From contig JAOZSV010000001.1 of NCBI GenBank assembly GCA_029939505.1, forward strand, positions 1 to 64,000: DNA of 64,000 bases. Direction: 5' to 3'. Made by a program: the position numbers and the translations under genes. Below the pieces are notes generated by a model. The model was not told where the DNA came from. It was given only the letters and a program-made list of their open reading frames with translations, and made no database searches. This document shows, piece by piece, positions 46,376-54,176 of this stretch (positions are counted from its first letter, which is position 1; each line of letters begins with the position of its first letter). The stretch comes from Thiotrichaceae bacterium (GTDB taxonomy: Bacteria; Pseudomonadota; Gammaproteobacteria; Beggiatoales; Beggiatoaceae).

Positions 46376-48049
46376 TTAATTTTCTAGGTACCAATGACGA
46401 ATATGTTGTCCACCAAAGGCCATGCTATACCAGCCTTTGACCCAAGGTTTGACTAAAAGGCGCGTTGTCGCAAAATAAACTGGGACAATTGCCGTTTCTT
46501 CTTCAGTAAGAATTTGTTCCGCTCGGTGGTAAAATTGTTTGCGTTCTTCGGGATTAGCACCTTGTTGGGCTTTTTCTACCGCTTCAGCAAATTCAGGATT
46601 ATCCCAAATCCAGTGAAAGAAACCTTTATTGGGATGGAATACGTCGTAGAGCCAGTTATTGGCATCGGGATAGTCTGCCGTCCAAGCCATCCTGAAAATA
46701 TGGGTGGTATCTTGTTCAATCGCTTTTAGGTAGTCACCTGGCCAATCTTGATTCACGATTTCTATCTCAATTCCCAAATGATGTTTCAGCATTTCTTGGG
46801 TGGCTAGGGCAATATTCTGAAAATCTTCCGAAGTACTATATAGGAGACGCACTTTAGGAAAATTTTTACCTTCTGGATAACCCGCTTCTGCTAACCAAGC
46901 CCGCGCTTGTTTAGGATTAAATGGAATTCCCATGAATTCCTCTTTTGGATCAATGGCACCAAAAATCGGGGGACGAGTAAAAGTAGTCGCAGGTGAATTA
47001 ACCCCCCAAATAATAAAATCATTCAAGGCTTGTTTATCAATAGCCGCTGCAATAGCTTTGCGAACGAATGGATTATCCATCGGGGGATTTTTAGTGTTAA
47101 AGCTGAAAAACTCAGTCATAAAATTTGCACTCGTCTGGACTTCCTTACGCAAAATGATGTCAGAAAGAATGCGGGGAATTTCCATCTGGGGCAAAGGCAG
47201 ATATTGTCCGCCTAACATATCAAGGTCACCTTTTTCATACATAGCAAGGGCCAATACGCTGTCAGGAATTATCTGATATTCCACTTTTGGAAGTTTGACT
47301 TTATCCGCATCATAGTAATACGGATTTTTGGTCAATATGAGTTTATCACCTTTGTTCCATTCGGTTAATTGATAAGAACCGCTAGTTTGAATATGTTCAG
47401 GTTCGGTCCACTTGTCACCATATTGTTCAATCACCTTACGCGGCAAAGGGCGATAAGTCCACAGACTGGCTAAAGCCGGAAAATAACCAATTGGATATTC
47501 AAGCGTAAATTCTACTCTATAGTCATCTAGCGCACGAACCCCAAGGGGAGGTAAGGTTTCAGGTTGTTTCTCTTTCTTTTTACTATGAGGTTCGGCATTT
47601 TTAAGAGCCAGAAGCGTAGCGAATGAAGGTGCGCCAGTCTCATATTTCAGATTACGTTGAATGGCCCATACCACATCATGAGCGGTAACCGGTTCTCCAT
47701 GAGACCATTTCGCATCCTGCCTGAGATGGAAAGTATAAATAGTGCCTTCTTGGTTCACTTCCCAATGGGTTGCCAATTCTGGGACAACTTCATAAGTTTT
47801 GGGATCAAAATCGGTTAAGCCTAAAAACAACTGCTCAACAATTTCAATACTATGATTTTCAATAGTTAACCCCGGATCAATCGTTGCAACCGGGTCTTGA
47901 AATGGTATCCGTAAATAGCCGGCGTGTGATTTCTGCGCCACTGGCGAATCAGTGTCAGCCTCTTGTAATTCACAACCGCTTAGTAGCAAAAATATCCAAA
48001 CCAAACTGATGAAAATAAGAGAGTTGAATCGTAGCATGTTTTTATTCAT
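46376..48049 (-). CDS. OppA-like peptide-binding lipoprotein
   Basis: ABC-type solute-binding protein of family 5 (SBP_bac_5: oligopeptides, nickel, heme and others). I choose Met at 48049 (MNKNMLRFNSLIF) rather than 48100, because it gives a normal signal peptide with lipobox LLLSGC. The mature protein shows the family marks: FQDPVATIDPGLTIENHSIE, WSHGEPVTAHDVVWAIQR near residue 130, and a C-terminal EEETAIVPVYFATTRLLVKP. No permease or ATPase genes are adjacent, so it is either an orphan binding protein or serves a transporter elsewhere. It precedes the channel fusion gene by about 120 bp on the same strand, so the two may be co-transcribed, although a hairpin lies between. Confidence 0.9.
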   Translation of the reverse strand: MNKNMLRFNSLIFISLVWIFLLLSGCELQEADTDSPVAQKSHAGYLRIPFQDPVATIDPGLTIENHSIEIVEQLFLGLTDFDPKTYEVVPELATHWEVNQEGTIYTFHLRQDAKWSHGEPVTAHDVVWAIQRNLKYETGAPSFATLLALKNAEPHSKKKEKQPETLPPLGVRALDDYRVEFTLEYPIGYFPALASLWTYRPLPRKVIEQYGDKWTEPEHIQTSGSYQLTEWNKGDKLILTKNPYYYDADKVKLPKVEYQIIPDSVLALAMYEKGDLDMLGGQYLPLPQMEIPRILSDIILRKEVQTSANFMTEFFSFNTKNPPMDNPFVRKAIAAAIDKQALNDFIIWGVNSPATTFTRPPIFGAIDPKEEFMGIPFNPKQARAWLAEAGYPEGKNFPKVRLLYSTSEDFQNIALATQEMLKHHLGIEIEIVNQDWPGDYLKAIEQDTTHIFRMAWTADYPDANNWLYDVFHPNKGFFHWIWDNPEFAEAVEKAQQGANPEERKQFYHRAEQILTEEETAIVPVYFATTRLLVKPWVKGWYSMAFGGQHIRHWYLEN

Positions 48050-48099
48050 ATAAATTTCTCTGAAGTTCCAACAAAGATTATAGACGTTCAGATAATTCA

Positions 48100-48221
48100 C
48101 AGGGCGAACAGTTCGCCCCTATATGACAATCGTATATGTCATAAATTGTATGGGCATATATAAGTGTCTGCCCTTGTGTTCGAGGCTTACAGTTTGTTGA
48201 AGAAAACTGTAAGCCTCGATC
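48100..48221. repeat. Hairpins upstream of the OppA-like gene
   Basis: GGGCGAACAGTTCGCCC and TATGACAATCGTATATGTCATA are followed by TTCGAGGCTTACAGT..ACTGTAAGCCTCGA (48179-48220). The last is a member of the CGAGG hairpin family with its own stem sequence. Confidence 0.85.
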
Positions 48222-48291
48222 ATTATTGACCTGAAAATCTATAACTGACTATTTCTTGAAGAAATAGTATTTGTTGATCAAATGTCAGCAA

Positions 48292-51200
48292 TTAAGGTAT
48301 TGAAATAAGCGGAAAATTTCTAACCGCCCGTGGAATAGCCACCGTTGGCGTTTGTTGGCCTTCTGTCAGTTCTTCTACGCCATCCGACAAATACAAATCG
48401 ATTTCCTTAAAAGAAATCTCCTTATCACCTTTATAGTCCGCTTCCCCTCTGAAGCCTTCCAATAATATTTTGGTAAATGCACCATTGCCCCAATCAGGAC
48501 TCTCAAGGGCCAATTGTTCACCCGTTGTGGCCGTTAAAACGACAATGGCCTCTCTTTCTGCACTCCCTAAATCATTAGTGACCTCATCTACGTCAATGAG
48601 TCCATCGCCCATGACATTACCTGAATGACAAGTATCCAGAAAGAATAAAACTTTACCTGGTAAATTCATCACCGTCTTTTTAATATCGCGGAAAAAAACA
48701 CTTGAACCCTTAATTTCGGTTTCCGTTTTCACTTTAGCATCACGCGGCAAGAAAAAATATTGCTGTTTACTATCGCTTCCATGTCCACCTATATTAACGC
48801 CGTGCCCTGCTATAAATAACATAGCCACATCGCCTAATTGGACTTGACTTTGTAACCAAGCAAGGCCATCAAGTACTTCTTTTTTGCTGGCATCTAGCAA
48901 CTTTTTGATGGTCACCTCCTTATATAACTTGCCTTTTTGATTTTGGAGGGCGTTAGCAAAATCATTGGCATCTTTGGCCGCAAAATTTAGGGTGAGTTCT
49001 TTGTTATCATATTTACTCACACCAACTGCCAGCACATAAAGATTTGGTTGCGGTTTTTCGGTCACTTTCCCCGTCCACTGTAACTCAATCGCAAGGGGTT
49101 GAGAAGTGACAAAACTATTTTCAACCACCAAACCAAATTTTACATCTCGCGGCGGTAACGATACTCGCAGATGATATTCCTTTTCATCTTTAGGCAATTG
49201 ACAAAAAGAGGTACTTACATCACGACTAGCAACGTTACTAATGCCACGACTGGCAACATTACTAATTCCGCGACTGGCGACGTTACTAATTCCGCGTGTT
49301 TGTTGCGATAAATCACAAATTTCAATTGGTTTACTCGCATCGTCAGAATTCTTATTTTTGATACTTCCTATTTTCTGCCCATCAACCAGTACTTGGAGGC
49401 CTGTGATAGGTTCCCCGGAAGGTAAACGGAGACTATAACGTAATTCTACCACTGACGTAGCGAAAGAGGCCTTTTTGCTACCGCTACTAACTACCCCACT
49501 GACACCACGACTAACCACCCCACTGATGCCACGGCTGGCTACATTACTAATCCCACGAGTTTCAGTTTTGGCATGTGGATCTGGTTCGACTAATGCTAAC
49601 ATCTCAATTTCTGGCGGTAATGATTCTTGCAGCGTTGGTTTAGGAGATTGGGCTGAAGATTTTTCCCTAGGAGACGGTGATGAAGATTTTTTGTTCAGCA
49701 GTCGCCTAGAAGATTGGGATGATGTTTTTTGAGATTGTCCTTTTTTAACCGGTTGTTTGGCCTGCAATTTTTTAATTTTCGGCAGAATTGAAGAGCGCGT
49801 GGCTTCCGCTAATTTTAAATTGTCCACTAATTTATCCACCACTTCAGGTGAATAATGGCGCTTCAGGGATTGTTTAAAAGTTTGCTTCAGGCGATTTATT
49901 TCATCTGCCAATAAGATCGCTTCATCAATATCATAGAGCATTAATGTGTTTTTTACTATCTGCGGACTATAAAGGTTTCTAAATTTACTGAGGGGAAAAA
50001 ATTGTGCCGCTTCAGTCTGCCCACGATTGACATACCAACCCATTATGTTTTCACCACCTGCCGAGGCCATATAATGGGATCGCGGTGTCCATATAATCCA
50101 GCGTTCGTCATAAGGAAAATAGGCTAATAATTCGGCACCATCAGAGATTCGGTACCAACGTAAAATTCCATCGCTAAATGCAGCGACGGCAACTTTCCCA
50201 TTCCCCGCAATCTTGACATCCCAAGGAATAGCGGGTGCGGTTTGTTGCCATTTGAGTTGGCCTTTTCTATCTAATAATCGTAACGACCAATCGGTTCCCA
50301 CCAAAATATGTTGTTCATTTTTGGTAATGGCAAAGCTGCGAACCATTTCGTCTGGCTGAAGCTGTAACAGTTTACCATTGATTTTAAAATCGGTGGTGTT
50401 TATCTCACCAGTAATATCGAAATAGGACGAATTAATAATTGGGATCGTCATAGATGGCTGTCGTTTGTCCAGAGGTTTAACAGCAACAAGGCTCCGATCA
50501 CGCACGGAAAAACGTCTGGGGCGTTTTTGGTCCCCTTGGTTATAATTAAATTCAATCTGACTTCCATCCATAGAAATTTGTAAACCTTTATCATAACGGA
50601 AATCAGCAATACGGAAATCAGCAGTTCCGGCATCACGTTCTAATATTTTGTCCCCATTAGCATTAAAACGTCCAAAAGTCGGTTCAAAGGTACCAAACAC
50701 AAGTCCCCCATCTCGCAAAGCCCGAATATCCATGATCGTATTTGAGGCCGCGGGCCATTTGTCGTAGCGACTTTGGTCTGCTTGATTCCAACGTAAAATA
50801 AACGTTTGATTGTTTTCCAAATGTGTGCCACCTGCATAGAGCCACTGTCCATCTTTAGACCACGCAACCGTGTTCAAATTACCATTCACACCCAATGTCT
50901 GTGGTTCAGATAAAAGAGTCAAGTCCATACCGAACAAAACATTGATGGTATTAGAATCCGCAAACCCCACCACAATTTTATTACCTGTGGGGGAAAAATC
51001 GACAGAAAATGGTTTATTGCCACCGGGTGCTTTGCGTTTCGCCAATAATTTGAAATTTTGATCATAGAGACGCAGATAACCATCCCAACAACTTGTCACT
51101 AAACGTCCTTGCTGATCAAAATTGGCCCAATAAGTCGCATCACCATAGTCAGTATCCAGCGCATGCAAATGATAATCAGAAGTGCGATAGACTCGGATGC

Positions 51201-51717
51201 CTTGTTGGCCTAAATTAGCCACCAAATAATGCCCATCCGGAGAATAAGCCAAATGAAAAATCAAATTGGGATGTCCAGGAAGACGTTGATTCATTTCACC
51301 CGTTTTGCGATTAAACAAGTAAATTGAATAGGTGCCTTCCAAAGTTTGTCCCGTCCATCCACCGGCAGCCACCGTTTCACCATCTGGTGAAATAGCCACC
51401 GCGTGAATTTTACCTTCATTACCTTTATCAATGGGTGGACGTAAAATTTGGATGAGTTTACCATTATCTAAAGACCAAACCCGCACCGTCTTATCCAACG
51501 AACCCGTGACTAAATAACGTTCATTGGAATCTACATCAATGCGTTTGATCACTTCAGTATGCATTCCCGTTTCTGGACGAAAAAAAGCCTTATTTAGGTT
51601 GTTAACCTCCGCAAAAGCGGATAAGGCAGGAAAGCCAAATAAGCACAAACTTATAAACACTTGGCCAAATCTTAATATGGCAATTTGGCGTTTAAAATGG
51701 CGCATTAGAAATAACAT
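48292..51717 (-). CDS. Secreted WD40-repeat protein with caspase (C14) domain
   Basis: An 1141-residue orthocaspase-type protein. The ORF start is at 51717, but Met5 (MRHFKRQ, 51705) gives a better signal peptide that ends near PALSAFA, so export to the periplasm is expected. Residues about 50-560 form WD40-type blades (IDVNSNERYLVTGSLDKTVRV in slightly varied form, HAVAISPDGETVAAG). A low-complexity linker (about 640-730) follows, including two arrays of RGISNVAS octads that flank an 80-residue beta domain. The C-terminal caspase begins at LYVLAVGVSKYDN, with His972 in FIAGHG and Cys1030 in FLDTCHSGN, so the dyad is complete. Multiple metacaspases are reported in large sulfur bacteria. An exported caspase is unusual and suggests an extracytoplasmic stress or signalling role. 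Confidence 0.92.
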   Translation of the reverse strand: MLFLMRHFKRQIAILRFGQVFISLCLFGFPALSAFAEVNNLNKAFFRPETGMHTEVIKRIDVDSNERYLVTGSLDKTVRVWSLDNGKLIQILRPPIDKGNEGKIHAVAISPDGETVAAGGWTGQTLEGTYSIYLFNRKTGEMNQRLPGHPNLIFHLAYSPDGHYLVANLGQQGIRVYRTSDYHLHALDTDYGDATYWANFDQQGRLVTSCWDGYLRLYDQNFKLLAKRKAPGGNKPFSVDFSPTGNKIVVGFADSNTINVLFGMDLTLLSEPQTLGVNGNLNTVAWSKDGQWLYAGGTHLENNQTFILRWNQADQSRYDKWPAASNTIMDIRALRDGGLVFGTFEPTFGRFNANGDKILERDAGTADFRIADFRYDKGLQISMDGSQIEFNYNQGDQKRPRRFSVRDRSLVAVKPLDKRQPSMTIPIINSSYFDITGEINTTDFKINGKLLQLQPDEMVRSFAITKNEQHILVGTDWSLRLLDRKGQLKWQQTAPAIPWDVKIAGNGKVAVAAFSDGILRWYRISDGAELLAYFPYDERWIIWTPRSHYMASAGGENIMGWYVNRGQTEAAQFFPLSKFRNLYSPQIVKNTLMLYDIDEAILLADEINRLKQTFKQSLKRHYSPEVVDKLVDNLKLAEATRSSILPKIKKLQAKQPVKKGQSQKTSSQSSRRLLNKKSSSPSPREKSSAQSPKPTLQESLPPEIEMLALVEPDPHAKTETRGISNVASRGISGVVSRGVSGVVSSGSKKASFATSVVELRYSLRLPSGEPITGLQVLVDGQKIGSIKNKNSDDASKPIEICDLSQQTRGISNVASRGISNVASRGISNVASRDVSTSFCQLPKDEKEYHLRVSLPPRDVKFGLVVENSFVTSQPLAIELQWTGKVTEKPQPNLYVLAVGVSKYDNKELTLNFAAKDANDFANALQNQKGKLYKEVTIKKLLDASKKEVLDGLAWLQSQVQLGDVAMLFIAGHGVNIGGHGSDSKQQYFFLPRDAKVKTETEIKGSSVFFRDIKKTVMNLPGKVLFFLDTCHSGNVMGDGLIDVDEVTNDLGSAEREAIVVLTATTGEQLALESPDWGNGAFTKILLEGFRGEADYKGDKEISFKEIDLYLSDGVEELTEGQQTPTVAIPRAVRNFPLISIP
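49221..49560 (-). repeat. Two 24-bp in-frame tandem arrays (RGISNVAS) in the caspase gene
   Basis: At 49221-49298 and 49481-49560, 24-bp units encode RGISNVAS or close variants (RGISGVVS, RGVSGVVS). The two arrays lie on each side of a short beta-rich domain. They differ mainly at third codon positions. Confidence 0.92.
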
Positions 51718-51926
51718 AAATTCATTTTCTCCTGTTAGTAGATTAGATAGATAATGGTGGGTGGAGCGTTCGCTCTACCCCAGCCTATTTTAATTTAAAT
51801 TTAGAATGTTGAGTTAATGTTGCTAATAATTTAATTGACAATAATTATATCGCCATTTTCGTTAGAGTGTTAGGCTTTTAGTGTCATTTTACCATAAAAT
51901 GGACATTTAAAGGACAAATAACAATG

Positions 51927-52209
51927 ATCGAGGCTAAAGTTTTTTGAAGAAAAACCTTTGTACAGGACATTTTTTATTGTTTTCGAGGCTAACGTTTTTT
52001 TAACGAAAAAACGTTAGCCTCGAAATCAGAATGATCAGAATTTTCAAATTTTCAGAATTAAAAATCAAGTGAGTTTTCATTAACTTATCAGGTTTTAAAT
52101 TTTGTAAATTCTTAAATTCTTAAATTCTGATTCTAACAATGGAAAGTGATTTAAATCAATGAATTATAAAAAAATGTCCTGTACAAAGAAGAAAAACTTT
52201 AGCCTCGAT
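51927..52209. repeat. 283-bp segment bounded by about 40-bp inverted repeats
   Basis: The left end ATCGAGGCTAAAGTTTTTT.. running to CTTTGTACAGGACATTTTTT is matched in inverted form at 52166-52209. Inside are a complete CGAGGCTAACG hairpin (51976-52023) and a TTCTGATTCTAAC unit that recurs near 24900. No ORF is present. Confidence 0.82.
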
Positions 52210-52347
52210 CACATACATTGCTCACCATTTCAGCCTTCATATTATCATAAAAAGTTCTTAAAAAAACTTGTTCTCCAATTAAAAGTCAGTTAAGTCTTTA
52301 TATATAGTTGGGTCGTCTGACAGCGTCAACGACCTAAACTATACGCC

Positions 52348-52463
52348 TCAATGCCATTAAGTTAAGCCAGGGCGAACACGCAGGATTCGAGGCTACAGCC
52401 CCTGAATATGTGGAGATTGGTAGGGGCAGAACTGTGTGTCTGCCCTTAACTTAATGGCAGTGA
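52348..52463. mobile_element. MITE-like element, family E2, copy 1
   Basis: This 116-bp element has ends TCAATGCCATTAAGTTAAG and CTTAACTTAATGGCAGTGA and is flanked on both sides by AACTATACGCC (52337-52347 and 52464-52474), an 11-bp target duplication. Its interior (GGGCGAACACGCAGG and CAGCCCCTGAATATGTGGAG) matches the element at 62886 in the opposite orientation. Confidence 0.9.
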
Positions 52464-52636
52464 AACTATACGCCTAGCCCTCATAACGATGAAAAATAGA
52501 GAGTATAGTGTATATTACACTTGGGGACCAATTATTTTATTTCAAGTTTGAAAAAAAAATCAATCAGGTAGATAATGTGACTTGAGCAATGATGATTGAC
52601 GTGACCGATTTTTTATCTCTGCCCTAATATTATCAA

Positions 52637-52957
52637 TTCGAGGCTAAGAGTTTTTATCATCAGTAAAAACTAAAACTCGCATGAATAGTGGATGTCTTAA
52701 TAGACCGTTTTTTAGTGTGGCTATTATGTTGATATTGTCGGTGATGAATAAAAAATATCAGTTTAAACAATCACTTGAAAATTATTTTCGGTGATTTAAA
52801 AGAGAATTTCATGAACTTCAAGAACGGATTGATGTAAAGTGTCTTTTGGAGGTGGTGGAAAAACGTCATGAGCGGGGCAACTTGGGCAACTTAAACTGGT
52901 TGATTCCATGCAACGGGTACTCGCCGCGTTTTTCTTCAAAAAACTCTTAGCCTCGAA
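52637..52957. repeat. 321-bp segment bounded by TTCGAGGCTAAGAGTTTTT inverted repeats
   Basis: TTCGAGGCTAAGAGTTTTT at 52637 and AAAAACTCTTAGCCTCGAA at the right end are the two arms of one CGAGG-type hairpin, separated by about 280 bp. The interior has short broken reading frames (such as VEKRHERGNLGN) that I cannot assign. Confidence 0.75.
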
Positions 52958-53103
52958 TGTTAAATCATAATTCGATTTAGTTTGTTAACATATCGGAATT
53001 ACTGATGGGCAGATATTAAGCAACAGTCACAAATTGCGATGCTCGCATTTAGAAAACCCGTTTTTTGAAGAAACTGGATTTATCACCTCGAAAAATTTTC
53101 TTA

Positions 53104-53345
53104 AGCATAGCGAAAATACTCACCCAGGATTTTCCAGAATTGCTTCAATTTATTTTGACAAAATATCAAGTTGAGGCTGAAAAAACCTGGGCATTAGTTG
53201 GTTTCGAGGTTTCAAAAAACTGAAACCTCGAAAAGAATTTGTTTTCATCAAACGCATTGCGGATGTGATTTTTGAAGCGAAAGATAAGCAAGGCAATGAA
53301 GTGATTATTCATTTGGAATTTGAGCGCGAATATCAATCAGTCTTT
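53104..53345 (+). pseudogene. Rpn/PD-(D/E)XK family fragment split by a palindrome
   Basis: Before the palindrome the frame reads ILTQDFPELLQFILTKYQVE and KTWALV. After it, another stretch reads KEFVFIKRIADVIFEAKDKQ and IHLEFEREYQS, which together look like the start of a PD-(D/E)XK family transposase-like protein, with the IHLEFE core. The hairpin TTTCGAGGTTTC..GAAACCTCGAAA (53202-53233) separates the two and creates a stop codon. The 5' and 3' ends are missing. Confidence 0.75.
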
Positions 53346-53388
53346 GGTAAAAAAAACTTGAATCTCAAGTGAATTGAGGATGATTTTA

Positions 53389-53397
53389 TGATATAAT
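53389..53397 (+). promoter_or_regulatory. Extended -10 element before osmC-like gene
   Basis: TGATATAAT is an extended -10 sequence (TGN followed by TATAAT). No good -35 is seen at 17 bp, as expected for extended -10 promoters. Transcription would begin near 53404, about 85 bp before the start codon. Confidence 0.5.
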
Positions 53398-53487
53398 ATC
53401 AATTTTCAAATTGGCTTTCTGAAATCAGAAATGTTCAAAATTTCTGAAATCTGATCGCTTGAATTTTTCACATTGGAAGTTAAAATT

Positions 53488-53928
53488 ATGCCAACTATCA
53501 AAAAAATTGAAGTCAGCGCTGCGCTGGTTGACAATTTTAAATTTGAAAGCAAAATCCGCGGTCATCGCGTTATCATTGATCAACCCCCTCAAGGAGGTGG
53601 TAAAGATGAAGGGCCTAGCCCTCTTGAATTTGCTTGTCTTTCACTCTCAGCCTGTGTGCTTACTGTTGGGCAAATTGTCGCCAAACAAAAAAGAATCCGG
53701 TTGAAAAATTTTGAAGTTCGGGTTGAAAGCGAGATAGACAGCGATGGCTTTATGGGAAAAAGCAAGGAAAACCGGGTTGGTTTTTTTGGTTACAAAGTCA
53801 TCGCCAAAATTGATGCGGACATCTCTTTAGAAGAGAAAAAAGCATTTTTGGAAGAAGTTGATCATCGTTGCCCGATATCAGAAAACCTTCAGAACAATAC
53901 GCCAGTTACTGTTGAGTTAGAAGAATAG
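53488..53928 (+). CDS. OsmC-family protein
   Basis: OsmC/Ohr-like protein of 146 residues from ATG 53488, which has GGAAG about 8 bp upstream; the longer ORF would need a TTG start. The signature GPSPLEFACLSLSACVLTVG holds Cys50 and Cys56, and a second family Cys lies in HRCPIS, so the usual peroxidatic pair is probably Cys56 and the later Cys. OsmC proteins reduce organic hydroperoxides with thiol help. It stands alone, with an extended -10 promoter in front and hairpins behind. The exact subfamily (OsmC, Ohr or YhfA-like) is not settled. Confidence 0.88.
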   Translation: MPTIKKIEVSAALVDNFKFESKIRGHRVIIDQPPQGGGKDEGPSPLEFACLSLSACVLTVGQIVAKQKRIRLKNFEVRVESEIDSDGFMGKSKENRVGFFGYKVIAKIDADISLEEKKAFLEEVDHRCPISENLQNNTPVTVELEE

Positions 53929-53944
53929 TTCAGTGCTGAAGCAT

Positions 53945-54176
53945 AAGTTTTAATATTGGAGTCCAACGCTTTAGCTTTGGCGGTGCCAAAATGACTAGCG
54001 ATCAAAGCTAAAGCGTTGAACTCCATTATATTCAAACATTTATGCTTCAGTACTTAATAAAATCGACCACATTCGAGGCTTCAGCTTTGGACGTATTTTG
54101 GAGTCCAAACCTTTAGATTTGGACGTATTTTGGAGTCCAAACCTTTAGATTTGGACGTATTTTGGAGTACAACGCT
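53945..54176. repeat. GGAGTCCAAC/AGCTTTGG palindrome and 32-bp tandem units
   Basis: TGGAGTCCAACGCTTTAGCT pairs with AGCTAAAGCGTTGAACTCCA around 53960-54025. A 32-bp unit containing GGAGTCCAAACCTTTAGATT and GGACGTATTT then repeats about twice, and a final unit runs into the stop codon of the RND gene. Confidence 0.88.

Larger units (their letters stand above)
51718..53487. other. Gene-poor region with nested inverted-repeat elements
   Basis: About 1.77 kb lies between the caspase and OsmC genes. I see no intact gene. It holds a GGGTGGAGCGTTCGCTCTACCC hairpin-like unit near 51758, an inverted-repeat-bounded segment (51927-52209), an E2 element (52348-52463), a second bounded segment (52637-52957), an Rpn-like pseudogene (53104-53345) and the osmC promoter. 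The promoter of the caspase gene should lie near 51720-51900, but no clear box was found. Confidence 0.8.

Noticed and set aside
52682-52800. Short ORF NRPFFSVAIMLILSVMNKKY
   Set aside because: It has no ribosome binding site, stops after about 38 codons and lies in the interior of an inverted-repeat segment.
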